64,000 bases of DNA from Lysobacterales bacterium (GTDB lineage Bacteria; Pseudomonadota; Gammaproteobacteria; Xanthomonadales; Xanthomonadaceae): positions 124,001 to 188,000 of the forward strand of contig JAEKKX010000009.1 in the NCBI GenBank assembly GCA_019510125.1, read 5' to 3'. Shown in pieces: positions 20,876 to 29,484 of this stretch; the stretch's first letter is position 1, and each line of letters starts with the position of its first letter. The notes beneath the pieces were generated by a model that made no database searches, was not told the origin of the DNA, and worked only from the letters and a program-made list of their open reading frames with translations. The translations under genes were made by a program, and so were the position numbers.

Positions 20876-22090
20876 ATGCAGCGCCGACACGATCTGGACT
20901 GGGTCCGGGTGGCCGCCTTCTTCCTGCTGGTGCTGTACCACACCGGCATGTACTACGTGACCTGGGACTGGCACGTGAAGAGTCCCTTCGCCAGCGAAGC
21001 GCTGGAGCCGTTCATGCTGCTCAGTTCGCCGTGGCGGCTGTCGCTGCTGTTCCTGGTGTCCGGCACGGCGACCGCGTTCCTGTTCCGCAAGTCCGACGCG
21101 ACCGGCCGGGGCTTCCTCGGCCCGCGCTCCTGGCGGCTGCTGGTGCCGCTGGTGTTCGGAATGCTGGTGATCGTCCCGCCGCAGAGCTACTACCAGGTCG
21201 TGGAGCAACTGCCCGGCGGCTACCGCGACGGCTACCTCGCGTTCTGGGGCCGCTACCTGCACGCCGACCCGCATTTCTGCCGCGACGGCGACTGCCTGCG
21301 GGTGCCGACGTGGAACCACCTGTGGTTCGTCGCCTACCTGTGGGTCTACACCGTGGTCGCCTGGATCGGGCTGCGGGGCTTCCCGCGCGCGGTCGAGGCC
21401 GCGGGCGCATGGTGCGAACGGCATCTCGCCGGGGTCGGCCTGCTGCTGTGGCCGTCGCTGCTGCTCGCCCTCGCCCGTCTCGCGCTGGTGGCGCGGTTCG
21501 AGCAGACCCACGCGCTGGTCGACGACTGGTACAACCACGCCCAGTACCTGCCGCTGTTCCTGCTGGGCATCGTCGTCGCGCGACGCGACGCCGTGTGGGA
21601 CGCCCTGCACCGGCAACGCCGGATCGCGCTGGCGCTCGCGGCGGCCGGCTATCTGTTCATCGTCTGGTATTTCTACGGCAGCGGCTATTCCGACAGCCCC
21701 GGCCATACGCCGCCGTGGACGCTCAGGGCGTTCCAGCGCGCGGTGTGGGCGCTGTTCCAGTGGACCGCGATCGCCGCGATCCTGGGCTACGCCCGCGGCT
21801 GGATCGTGCGCGAGACGCCGGCGCTGCGCTACCTGCGCGAAGCGGTCTTCCCGGTCTACATCCTCCACCAGACGGTGATCGTGGTCCTCGCCCACGACGC
21901 CCAGCCGCTCGGCCTGCCACCGCTGGTCGAAGGCCCGCTGCTGGTGCTGGCGACGTTCGCGCTGTGCTTCCTCGGCTTCGAGCTCGTGCGCCGGGTGCGC
22001 TGGCTGCGGCCGCTGTTCGGGCTGGGGCCGCGGGCGAAGGTCGACGCGCGGCGCGGGGCGATCGCGGTTCCCGCCGCCGACGCGGCCTGA
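20876..22090 (+). CDS. Acyltransferase family 3 membrane protein
   Basis: 404 residues with about ten hydrophobic segments. It begins MQRRHDLDWVRVAAFFLLVL and has the conserved N-terminal DWVR and later His residues (LYHTGMYY) of acyltransferase-3 (OafA/OpgC-like) enzymes, which O-acetylate or O-succinylate glycans from the inner membrane. A GAGG ribosome site lies upstream of the ATG. The substrate cannot be deduced. It is divergent from the LytTR regulator and ends at a convergent hairpin. Confidence 0.85.
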   Translation: MQRRHDLDWVRVAAFFLLVLYHTGMYYVTWDWHVKSPFASEALEPFMLLSSPWRLSLLFLVSGTATAFLFRKSDATGRGFLGPRSWRLLVPLVFGMLVIVPPQSYYQVVEQLPGGYRDGYLAFWGRYLHADPHFCRDGDCLRVPTWNHLWFVAYLWVYTVVAWIGLRGFPRAVEAAGAWCERHLAGVGLLLWPSLLLALARLALVARFEQTHALVDDWYNHAQYLPLFLLGIVVARRDAVWDALHRQRRIALALAAAGYLFIVWYFYGSGYSDSPGHTPPWTLRAFQRAVWALFQWTAIAAILGYARGWIVRETPALRYLREAVFPVYILHQTVIVVLAHDAQPLGLPPLVEGPLLVLATFALCFLGFELVRRVRWLRPLFGLGPRAKVDARRGAIAVPAADAA

Positions 22091-22116
22091 CGACACTGCC
22101 TGACGACGGACGAGAC

Positions 22117-22148
22117 GATGGCGCGCCCGGAGCAGCGGGCGCGCCATC
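22117..22148. terminator. Bidirectional hairpin between convergent genes
   Basis: Perfect 13-bp stem (22117-22129 with 22136-22148) and a 6-nt loop, centred between the acyltransferase stop and the stop of the VIT-domain gene. Confidence 0.75.
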
Positions 22149-22158
22149 GCCGGTCGCG

Positions 22159-25143
22159 TCACTTCACCGTGAACTCGCCGACCAGCACCGTCTCGCTCTG
22201 CCCGCTGAGGCGCAGGGTCACGGCTTCGTTCTTCTGCCGCGGCGTGCCCCAGCCGGTGCTGAAGACCAGGTTGAGCGTGGTCGCGCCGGTGACGATCTGC
22301 TGGCGGTCGCCGAAGAAGTTGGCCTCGACCTTGTACTTGCCCGGCTTGGCGTCCTTCAGCACGAATTCCTCGGGACCGTAGCCGCCGGTGAAGTCGTCGC
22401 TGAGCAGACCGCCCTGGTAGGTGTTGCGGTTGCCGTAGTAGCACTTCTCGCCGTTGGGATCGGTCACCCACAGGTCCATGTCGCTGTTGTCGCTGTCCCA
22501 GGCCAGCACCACGCGCAGGTCCAGCGGCATGTTCTTCAGCAGGCGCGGATCGATGAACGCCGTGTCCAGAGGGGTCGGGCTGGTGGCGATGATCGCGTTC
22601 ATCTCGTTCAACGCGACCAGTTCGACCTCGGAGAAGCGGCCGTCCCACGGCCGTGCGGCCACGTCGTACAGGTGGCGGATGGCTTCCTGCCGATCGCCGG
22701 CGGCGGCCAGGGCGAGGCCGAGGTCGCGATGGCTCTGCGGCTCCTCGTCGGCCAGCCGCAGCACTTCGCGCAGCACGTCGACCGCGTGGTCGTTGTCCTT
22801 CGCCTGCATCAGCCGGTAGCCCAGCACGCGCAGCACGTGGCGGTTCTCCAGGTCGAGCTCGGCGAGGTTGGACAGCACCCGCAGCGCCTCGGCGCGACGG
22901 CCCTGCCTGAGCAGCAGATCGGCCACGTCGAGGTAGAACGCCGTGCTCGACGCATGGCTGTCGCGTTCGTCGAGGTAGATGGCGTAGAGGTCCTCGGGCT
23001 TCGCCTCGCGCAGGCGACGCGCATACGGCGAGTCCGGGGCCCAGGTCTGGAGCTGGATCGAGACGCCCCGACCGGCCGTGTCGTCCACGGGCTTCGCCTG
23101 CTCGACGCCATCGGCCGCGGGCGCCGCAGCGGCGTCGGCGGAGGCGTCGGCGGCCGCCTCGGCGCGCCGGGCAGGCTCACCGGCGACGATGCTGTTCAAT
23201 TCCTCTGCCTGCGGCGGCGCCATCGCCGGCGCGGGCGGCGGCGGCGGTGCGCCCCCGACCATCGCGCCGGCGACCTTCGCCTCCGAGGCCGGCTTCGGCG
23301 GCGCGCCCTTCGGGAAATCGCGCTTCCACCATGCGAGGCGATCGGCGAACCGCGCGGCCACCTCGTCGAGGCGCTGGCTGCGCGACTGGGCCTGCTCGCT
23401 GGCCTGGACGCGGCGCAGCGCGGCGACGTCATCGCGCAGCGCGGCCGGCGCCGGGATGTCGTAGCGCACGTAATCGGCGGCGCTTTCCAGGACCAGCAGC
23501 GAGGTGCCCGGCGTGACCAGCCCGAAGCGCTGGCCGAGGCGCGCGATCGCGGCGCGACGCAGTTCCGGCTCGGCCATGTCGGCCGCGACCTGCCACGACG
23601 CCCACAGCGTCGCCGCCAGTTCGCTCTCCGGCGCATCGGCCGGCACCTGCACCGCGATCGTGCGGGTCTCGCCGCCGCTGCGCAGGCGCACGCGCACGGT
23701 GGCGTCGCGCTCGGTCATGCGCCCGGCCACGCGGACGATGCCGCCATCGATCCACCACGCCTGCGGCTGCAGGTCCTCGATGCCGTCGCCTTCCAGCGCG
23801 AGGATGCGCGCGCCGTCGCCGAGCAGCGCGGCCGCCGCGGCCTCCAGCCCGTCGCGGCCCTGCCACTGCACCAGCCGGCCGCCGCGCGCCTCGGCCAGCG
23901 CCGACAAGCGCACCGCGTCGGTCTTCGCGCCCGCCGAACTCAGCGCATACAGCGCCTGCCCTTCGCGCAGCCGCGGGAACGCCTCGCTGCCGTAGTTGCG
24001 CACGCCGTCGCTGACCAGCAGGTATTCGCCGACGCCGGCGTCCGGGGTCCAGTCGGCCAGGTCGCTGGCGCCGTCGTACACCGCCGATTCCAGCGCCTTG
24101 CGCAGCGCGCTCCAGTCGCCGCCGTGGATCTCGAAACGACCGCCGTCCTCGCCCACGTCGCGCAGGAAGCGCAGGCGCACGCTGCCCTCGCCCATCGCCG
24201 AGAAGTAGCGGTCCAGCAGCGCGAACTCGCCCTGGCGGTCGCGGTTGCGCGCCGACGCCGAGGCGTCCCAGAGCAGGCCGATCGCGCCCGGCACCTTGCG
24301 CGGCCGCGCACGATCCAGCGCCACCGGCACGTCGACCAGCGCGAAGCGATCGCCGTCGTAGGCCTGCACCGCCGCCTGCGCATCGGCCGCGGCCGGCAGG
24401 CGCAGGCCCAGCGTGCGCGGCCGCGACGGATTCGCCGGCTGCGCGCGCGACACCGCGTACTGCGCGTTCCAGCCGCCGCGGGCGCGCTCGAACTTCAGCG
24501 CGTCGAAATTGCCGACCTGCGCCGGCGCCGTGCGCGGCCCGCGCGCGCGGACGGTCATCGAGGCCGCCGCCGCGGCGTCGAGCAGGTGGACCGGCACGTC
24601 CAGCCGCCAGGCGTCGCCTTCGCGGCGCAGCGCTTCGTCGATGCTCACCCGCACCTGGCGCGTGCCGCGCGGCGGGATCGGATACACCCGCAGCCGGAAC
24701 TGGTTGCCGGCGGTCTGCTCGATCAGGCCCGGATCGACGTTGCGCCGCTCCACGCTCTCGAACACCTGCTGCGCCTTCGGCTTGGGCACCGGCACCGCAT
24801 CGCGCATGATCCCGCCGACGTCCAGCGCGAACCCGCTGATCTGCTGCCCCGGCTGCAGCGGCAGCGACAGACTGCCTTCGAGCAGCCGCTCGTTGGGATT
24901 GAACAGCGTCAGCAGCAGCGTGGTCCGGGCGAGGCCGCCGTCGGTCTCGACCTGCAGCGACGCGCTGCGCAGTTCGATCGGCACCTTCGCGCCTGGCGCG
25001 ACGATCAGCGGCGGCGCGATCAGCGCCGGCTCCGGCTGCGGCGGCGCGGGGCGGCGAAGCCGGGCATCGGCGGGCGTGGCCTGCCCGAGCAGCAGGCCGG
25101 CGATCAGGGTGACGGCCGCCGCGGCGGCGAAATGGCGTGACAT
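22159..25143 (-). CDS. Secreted VIT-domain/TPR/DUF2135 protein
   Basis: 994 residues from MSRHFAAAAAVTLIAGLLLG, a clear signal peptide ending near ATPADA. Residues about 45-190 form a VIT domain (LFNPNERLLEGSLSLPLQPG, IPPRGTRQVRVS). A von Willebrand-like middle region, an Ala/Pro-rich linker and short TPR-like helices (about 760-850) follow. The C-terminal about 120 residues match DUF2135/YfaP (LRVVLAWDSDNSDMDLWVTD). VIT proteins are usually surface or periplasmic adhesion or stress proteins; no enzymatic role is predicted. Upstream in-frame codons to 25212 lack a signal sequence, so 25143 is preferred. Confidence 0.82.
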   Translation of the reverse strand: MSRHFAAAAAVTLIAGLLLGQATPADARLRRPAPPQPEPALIAPPLIVAPGAKVPIELRSASLQVETDGGLARTTLLLTLFNPNERLLEGSLSLPLQPGQQISGFALDVGGIMRDAVPVPKPKAQQVFESVERRNVDPGLIEQTAGNQFRLRVYPIPPRGTRQVRVSIDEALRREGDAWRLDVPVHLLDAAAAASMTVRARGPRTAPAQVGNFDALKFERARGGWNAQYAVSRAQPANPSRPRTLGLRLPAAADAQAAVQAYDGDRFALVDVPVALDRARPRKVPGAIGLLWDASASARNRDRQGEFALLDRYFSAMGEGSVRLRFLRDVGEDGGRFEIHGGDWSALRKALESAVYDGASDLADWTPDAGVGEYLLVSDGVRNYGSEAFPRLREGQALYALSSAGAKTDAVRLSALAEARGGRLVQWQGRDGLEAAAAALLGDGARILALEGDGIEDLQPQAWWIDGGIVRVAGRMTERDATVRVRLRSGGETRTIAVQVPADAPESELAATLWASWQVAADMAEPELRRAAIARLGQRFGLVTPGTSLLVLESAADYVRYDIPAPAALRDDVAALRRVQASEQAQSRSQRLDEVAARFADRLAWWKRDFPKGAPPKPASEAKVAGAMVGGAPPPPPAPAMAPPQAEELNSIVAGEPARRAEAAADASADAAAAPAADGVEQAKPVDDTAGRGVSIQLQTWAPDSPYARRLREAKPEDLYAIYLDERDSHASSTAFYLDVADLLLRQGRRAEALRVLSNLAELDLENRHVLRVLGYRLMQAKDNDHAVDVLREVLRLADEEPQSHRDLGLALAAAGDRQEAIRHLYDVAARPWDGRFSEVELVALNEMNAIIATSPTPLDTAFIDPRLLKNMPLDLRVVLAWDSDNSDMDLWVTDPNGEKCYYGNRNTYQGGLLSDDFTGGYGPEEFVLKDAKPGKYKVEANFFGDRQQIVTGATTLNLVFSTGWGTPRQKNEAVTLRLSGQSETVLVGEFTVK

Positions 25144-25292
25144 GCGGAGGTTTCCTTGCGGACGATGACCGCTCAACGGCCGGACGCCACGAACGGGGTT
25201 GAAGACCGGCATCGTAGGTCGAACGGGGGCGGCTTTGAAAGACGGATGCGGGCGGTCGCCCGGCCCGCGGCACTGCTCGCGCGCCGGGTGCG

Positions 25293-25311
25293 GGCCGGTC
25301 GCGAACCGGCC
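25293..25311 (-). terminator. Hairpin after DUF488 gene
   Basis: A 7-bp stem GGCCGGT/ACCGGCC with a 5-nt loop, about 30 bp beyond the DUF488 stop. The T-run is absent. Confidence 0.35.
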
Positions 25312-25339
25312 GAAGACGGCGTTCGGCCGGGCGGCCGGA

Positions 25340-25687
25340 TTACCGGCTGCGTTCGAGGATCCGCTTCAGCACGACGGCCTCGTTGTGCATCTCGTCGCGC
25401 GCGGCGTAAAGCAGCGTGACGTGTTCGTCGCGGGCCAGCGCCTGCAGCTCGGCCAGCGCGGGATTGCCCTTCAACTCGGCGCGATAGCGCTTCTGGAACT
25501 CGGTCCATTTCGCCGGATCGTGCGCGAACCATTTGCGCAGCTCGGTGGACGGCGCGACCGCCTTGAGCCACAGGTCGATCCCGGCCCGGGCCTTCGCCAG
25601 GCCGCGCGGCCACAGGCGATCCACGAGCACGCGCCTGCCATCGGCAGCGGCGGGCGGTGCGTACGCCCGTTTCAGCGCGACCTTCAT
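25340..25687 (-). CDS. DUF488 family protein (YeaO-like)
   Basis: 115 residues with the family signature VLVDRLWPRGLAK near the N-terminus, then LRKWFAHDPAKWTEFQKRY and a C-terminal VTLLYAARDEMHNEAVVL. DUF488/YeaO proteins are small cytoplasmic proteins with conserved Arg/Asp residues and no settled function. The ATG at 25687 begins at the first conserved strand (MKVALKRAY). It is probably a single-gene transcript. Confidence 0.85.
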   Translation of the reverse strand: MKVALKRAYAPPAAADGRRVLVDRLWPRGLAKARAGIDLWLKAVAPSTELRKWFAHDPAKWTEFQKRYRAELKGNPALAELQALARDEHVTLLYAARDEMHNEAVVLKRILERSR

Positions 25688-25818
25688 CCGAACCCCTCCG
25701 TGCAGCGGCGACGCGGGCGCGCCGTCGGCGTCCCTCGCCGGACGGCGGCATGGCACGGGTTATCGCACATCCCGGGCCGCCGGGGCCAGCGCACGCCGCC
25801 AGGGGCGCCGCCTGCCGG

Positions 25819-26127
25819 TCAGATTTCCGTGTAGACCAGCACGAAGCCGGCCACCAGCAGCAGCACCAGCGACAAGGAGAAGATCCACTCCGCGAGCTTC
25901 TGGATACGGCGGGCGCGCGGCTGCTCGCGTTCCTTCTGTGCGAGGTAGCCCATCGACAGCACGACCAGGAAACCGATCGAGGAGAACAGGAAGAAATCGT
26001 CGGCGATGGTTTCGGTCTTGTTGAGCGCGGACTTGGCCGACATGATGCCCACGAGCGCCAGTCCGATGCCGGCGAGGGTCCCGCTTGCGGACACCAGCGT
26101 ATCGAGCGAATTGTCCTGGTCGGGCAC
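25819..26127 (-). CDS. Small membrane protein
   Basis: 102 residues from a GTG at 26127 preceded by GAGG. Three hydrophobic stretches (LVSASGTLAGIGLALVGIM, FFLFSSIGFLVVLSMGYLA, WIFSLSLVLLLVAGFVLVY) with a basic/Gln loop between the second and third. The family is not recognised. An upstream ATG (26232) would add residues with no similarity and no ribosome site. Confidence 0.65.
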   Translation of the reverse strand: MPDQDNSLDTLVSASGTLAGIGLALVGIMSAKSALNKTETIADDFFLFSSIGFLVVLSMGYLAQKEREQPRARRIQKLAEWIFSLSLVLLLVAGFVLVYTEI

Positions 26128-26253
26128 GGTGTCCTCGCGGGGCCGGTCGATGCCGAATGACGCCGCTGCCCGGCGGAGCGGCGCCGCGCAAGCGTAGCGA
26201 GCGCCGATGCCGCCGCCAAGATGCCGGCGCACGCCGCGGCGTGGTTCGGACCC

Positions 26254-27300
26254 TCAGGCGCCGACCGGTTCGCGATGCACAACGACCAGTTGCACCGCGT
26301 CGCCGCCGCGCCAGTCGTCGGGCTGCAGCCGGTACGCGATCCGCTCGCGCGGCAGCGGCGGCGCGCCGGTCCAGCCGCCGAAGTGGATCGCGTCCACCCG
26401 CTGCCGGGTCCCCGGCCAGGCCAGTTCGAGCTTCAGGTGCTGCTCGCCGACCGGCCGCCAGCGCACGATCTCGAACACGTCGTCGAACACCGGCTCCGCG
26501 AACCCCTGCCCCCACGGCCCGCCGTCGCGCAGGGCCACCGCGGTGGCGATGCCGCAGTCGCCGGGCGGCAGCCCGCCGTCGCTGAGGATCGCGTCCTGCA
26601 GCAGTTCGGGCGACAGCCATTCGCGTGCGCAGGCCTCGAACGCCTGCTGGAACGCCGGCAGGTCGGTCACGTCGAGGCTCAGACCCGCGGCCATCGCGTG
26701 GCCGCCGAATTTCGGGATGAGTCCCGGATGCCGCGCATCGACCGCGGCCAGCGCATCGCGGATGTGGAAGCCGGCGATCGAGCGCGCCGAACCGCGCAGC
26801 AGCGATCCGCCCGGTTCGCCCGGCGCGAACGCGATCGTCGGCCGGTGCACGCGTTCCTTGACCTTCGAGGCGACCAGGCCGACCACGCCCGGATGCCAGT
26901 CCTCGCGATACAGACACACGGACGCGCGCCCCTGCACAGTCCCGTCCGCGCGATCGAACGACAGCGTCGCCAGCGCGTCCTCGGCCTCGGCGACCATCTG
27001 CTGCTGCACGCCGCGGCGCTCGGCGTTGATGCCGTCGAGCACCTCGGCGAGTTCGCGCGCGCGCCGCGGGTCGTCGCACAGCAGGCATTCGATGCCGAGG
27101 CTCATGTCCTCCAGGCGGCCGGCGGCGTTGATCCGCGGCGCCAGCGCGAAGCCGATGTCGGCGGCGGTCAGGGTCGCCGCCTGGCGGCGCGAGACGTCGA
27201 TCAGCGCCTGCAGTCCGGCGCAGCCCTGCCCCGCGCGCAGCCGGCGCAGGCCGGCGCCGACCAGCGCGCGGTTGTTGGCGTCCAGCGGCACGAGATCCGC
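26254..27300 (-). pseudogene. recJ: recJ 3' portion, 5' half missing at island junction
   Basis: RecJ is the 5'-3' single-strand DNA exonuclease of recombination and mismatch repair, normally about 560-580 residues. Here only the C-terminal about 345 residues are present, from ADLVPLDANNRALVGAGLRRL through DHHA1 (SIAGFHIRDALAAVD, KFGGHAMAAGLSL) to the OB domain and stop. The DHH catalytic half with its DYDADG motif is absent. The open frame extends to 27429, but codons beyond about 27300 bear no similarity to RecJ. The break coincides with a drop in GC and the start of accessory genes, so insertion or deletion is the likely cause. Without the N-domain the product cannot be an active nuclease. 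Confidence 0.85.
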
Positions 27301-27625
27301 TAGGGCGCGGCGCCCGTCTGGACACTTTTTCGGTAGCTGTCGAAATTTAGGCAACCTCGCCTGTGGATTCGAAACAGAGCCGAACACTTCAGATATTCCT
27401 TGGGTTGTGCACTTTTGGCCAGGGTCCATCGTGCGAGGAGATGCTAGCTAACAACTTGCACCAACCCTACCAGCCGTGTGACTCCGTCGGAAGCGGACAC
27501 AAAACAGACTTCGGCGCAGCCCCCGAGGGGCTGCCGATATCCGCCTGAAAGGAGCAATAAACCCAAGGATATGCCTTTAATATCAATTAGTTACTTGATA
27601 CTAGCTGCCATAGTTGCTGCCCTGA
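27301..27625. other. Island left-junction sequence
   Basis: About 325 bp without a confident gene. It begins with a GGGCGC-G-GCGCCC palindrome (27303-27315), then an AT-richer stretch with scattered GGACAC, CTGTCG and GAACAC motifs that could be recombinase-binding repeats but do not form a clear terminal repeat by eye. A short hydrophobic frame begins at 27571. Confidence 0.4.
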
Positions 27626-27651
27626 TTACGTTCGCCAAGGCTCAGGTGTGA
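27571..27651 (+). CDS. Possible 26-residue hydrophobic peptide
   Basis: The ATG is preceded by AAGGAT and, further up, AAAGGAG. The frame begins MPLISISYLILAAIVAALI and ends FAKAQV before TGA, a single membrane helix with a short polar tail. It converges on and overlaps the last 26 nt of the 27626-28117 gene. Small membrane peptides of this kind can be type I toxins or regulators, but chance is a fair alternative. Confidence 0.25.
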   Translation: MPLISISYLILAAIVAALITFAKAQV

Positions 27652-28117
27652 GATCAGACGCTGCGTGATACAGCGGCAGACGATAGGTCCCGAATAGCCG
27701 CCGAAGCCGGCCCCAGTCGCGCCCTAGGAAGAGCCAGCGGAAATCTTCGTCGAATTGAAACTCCGAACGGAATGGATAGGTCGGCCTGTCATTGTCCACT
27801 CCTTCCAGAAGATCGAACCCATCTAGCGCAAGCACGCTGATCGCAGGCGCATCCTTCCGCTTCCGCCTACCCTCAAAGCCACATAGCCGCTCGGTTACCC
27901 TGCCAAGGAGTTCGGCAGGCGCAGGACGCAGATCAATGATCTCCGTCGCAACTCCTCTTGCACCTGCCGCACGCGTAACTGCAGCGAGCACTGCTTTGGC
28001 GCACAAATCGTCTGGGCAAGCCAAAAACGCCGGTGTTCGGAAACTCGGAAACAACGCATGTACGAATTCCGAGGCAACCTGTTCGGCGAGAACTTCACCT
28101 TCGCGTAGCGAGGTCAT
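27626..28117 (-). CDS. Unrecognised protein paired with SseB-like gene
   Basis: 163 residues, soluble. Features are an N-terminal helix (REGEVLAEQVASEFVHALF), a possible Rossmann-like strand pair (PAFLACPDDLCAKAVLAAV, ATEIIDLRPAP) and a C-terminal part rich in aromatic and acidic residues (FRSEFQFDEDFRWLFLGRDW). Its ATG immediately follows the TAA of the SseB-like gene, so the two are translationally coupled. I cannot assign a family. The less GC-rich sequence and junction location indicate acquired DNA. Confidence 0.65.
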   Translation of the reverse strand: MTSLREGEVLAEQVASEFVHALFPSFRTPAFLACPDDLCAKAVLAAVTRAAGARGVATEIIDLRPAPAELLGRVTERLCGFEGRRKRKDAPAISVLALDGFDLLEGVDNDRPTYPFRSEFQFDEDFRWLFLGRDWGRLRRLFGTYRLPLYHAASDLTPEPWRT

Positions 28118-28876
28118 TTACTGCAGCCCCTGCGGACCAAGACCTATCCGCTCGCCCATGGCGCGCACATAGAACGGTTCGAGGCTGGCATCCTTTAACC
28201 AACCCGGGAGATCACCAGGCTCAAAAGCAGTCAGGTCGACGGTGGTTCGAAGCGCTCGGCAGTGCGGCTGCAATTCCGTCGTAGTGGCACGGGCGACACG
28301 CTCGGCATCTTTCGCTGGCACAGAGACGGCAACCAACAGTCCTCGCTGTTCGGAGCCATAGGGCGCACCGATGCCAGCCAGATAAGCCGCCTCGACACAA
28401 TCCAGACCCGCGTAGAGCGCAATCAACCGGTCGACTAACCAAGTAGGCCAATCGCTGGAAGCCCCTATCCAAAGCTGCTGACCGCCCGTGTCGATCCGCT
28501 CGACGATGGCCACCTCTCCATGATCGAGCAGCGCAGCGATTTCTTCGGGATACAGCGTACAACCTACCTCGTTTGGGTTGAGCATCAGTGTCGCACCCCG
28601 TGTCCATTCGAATAGTTGACGTCCGGTTAGCACCAAGACAGTCGCTGCAGACCCGGCCGCTGTTCTGGCCTGCGATTCTTCGGTGAAGAATGGCAACACG
28701 GTCAGACCTTCGGGCGTTGTGAACTGGATGAAGCGCAGACGTTCACCACGACGACCACTGCGTGGCGTGTGAGCGTAGACCGTTGCATCCAGCAGCGCAC
28801 GGAAAAAGGCCGGTTCCGCCGACTTGTCGGCGAGTGCCTCATGCATCAGCCTGGCGAGTTCGTCTGCAGGAATCAC
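28118..28876 (-). CDS. SseB-like protein (enhanced serine sensitivity family)
   Basis: 252 residues from a GTG. The N-terminal SseB domain shows VLPFFTEESQAR, a central VLVLTGRQLFEWTRGATLML and NPNEVGCTLYPEEIAALL; the C-terminal domain has LWIGASSDWPTWLVDRLIALY. Family members are cytoplasmic with unclear biochemical function; some lie beside secretion or toxin genes. Here it heads a two-gene operon downstream of a perfect palindrome at 28894-28922. A shadow frame on the same strand covers part of it but has no family similarity. Confidence 0.7.
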   Translation of the reverse strand: MIPADELARLMHEALADKSAEPAFFRALLDATVYAHTPRSGRRGERLRFIQFTTPEGLTVLPFFTEESQARTAAGSAATVLVLTGRQLFEWTRGATLMLNPNEVGCTLYPEEIAALLDHGEVAIVERIDTGGQQLWIGASSDWPTWLVDRLIALYAGLDCVEAAYLAGIGAPYGSEQRGLLVAVSVPAKDAERVARATTTELQPHCRALRTTVDLTAFEPGDLPGWLKDASLEPFYVRAMGERIGLGPQGLQ

Positions 28877-28893
28877 GCGTGTTCGTTGGGCTC

Positions 28894-28922
28894 GGTTAGA
28901 CTAAGGAATACTTAGTCTAACC
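28894..28922 (-). promoter_or_regulatory. Perfect 12-bp palindrome upstream of SseB-like operon
   Basis: GGTTAGACTAAG (28894-28905), a GAATA spacer, and its exact reverse complement CTTAGTCTAACC (28911-28922). It lies 18 bp upstream of the GTG start and is AT-rich against its surroundings, so it fits a repressor operator or a recombinase site better than a terminator. No cognate regulator is adjacent. Confidence 0.6.
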
Positions 28923-29003
28923 GGATTGTATGCCTCCGCGCCCATGCCTGGAAGCAAGCCCACGCCTCGGGCGCGACCGTGCGCGCCCCTTTCCCGACGC
29001 GCA

Positions 29004-29405
29004 CTACTTGCGCACTATTTTGGTGATGGTGCCATCCATACCGGTCGAGGTGAGCTCGAAGTTAACCTGATCGCCCTGCTTCAGGGCGGTCAGGTCCACC
29101 TCGGGCGCCTTGAAGGTCATGGTCATCGCCGGCCACTTCAGAGCATCGATTGGTCCATGAGCGATCGTGATCGTCTTCGCAGCGGTGTCGACCGCCTCGA
29201 CCGTGCCGCTGGCCGACGCCATGGTAGCCGCCGATGCCATTTCCGGCATGGGCATCGATTCGTTGGAAGCTGATGCCGCCGTGGATGCTTTCGATTCTGC
29301 AGGCATTTCCGCATGATTCGTCGACGCGGGGGCATTCGCATCCCCCGAAGGCGACGAGCAGGCGGTCAGCAGTGCAAGGGTGAGTACGAGGGTGGGCATT
29401 TTCAT
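29004..29405 (-). CDS. cusF: CusF-like periplasmic copper/silver chaperone lipoprotein
   Basis: 133 residues. The N-terminal signal ends in a lipobox (LALLTAC, Cys16), followed by a Met/Ser/Ala-rich linker (about 17-65) and a CusF domain with the metal-binding set KWPAMTMTF (Trp plus two Met). CusF carries Cu(I)/Ag(I) in the periplasm and loads the CusB/CusA pump. It lies at the 3' end of the cusCBA operon with one small gene between. Membrane tethering differs from E. coli CusF, which is soluble. Confidence 0.88.
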   Translation of the reverse strand: MKMPTLVLTLALLTACSSPSGDANAPASTNHAEMPAESKASTAASASNESMPMPEMASAATMASASGTVEAVDTAAKTITIAHGPIDALKWPAMTMTFKAPEVDLTALKQGDQVNFELTSTGMDGTITKIVRK

Positions 29406-29484
29406 GGGTTCTCCTTGGGCTAGATGATGAGTGCAAAAAAGGGACCACCTACGCAGCTGCCAGTGCCCAGGTGGTCATACTTCG

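Noticed and set aside
19900-25140. Very long plus-strand frame across the LytTR, acyltransferase and VIT genes
   Set aside because: It is out of phase with three well-supported genes and its composition is that of a shadow frame.
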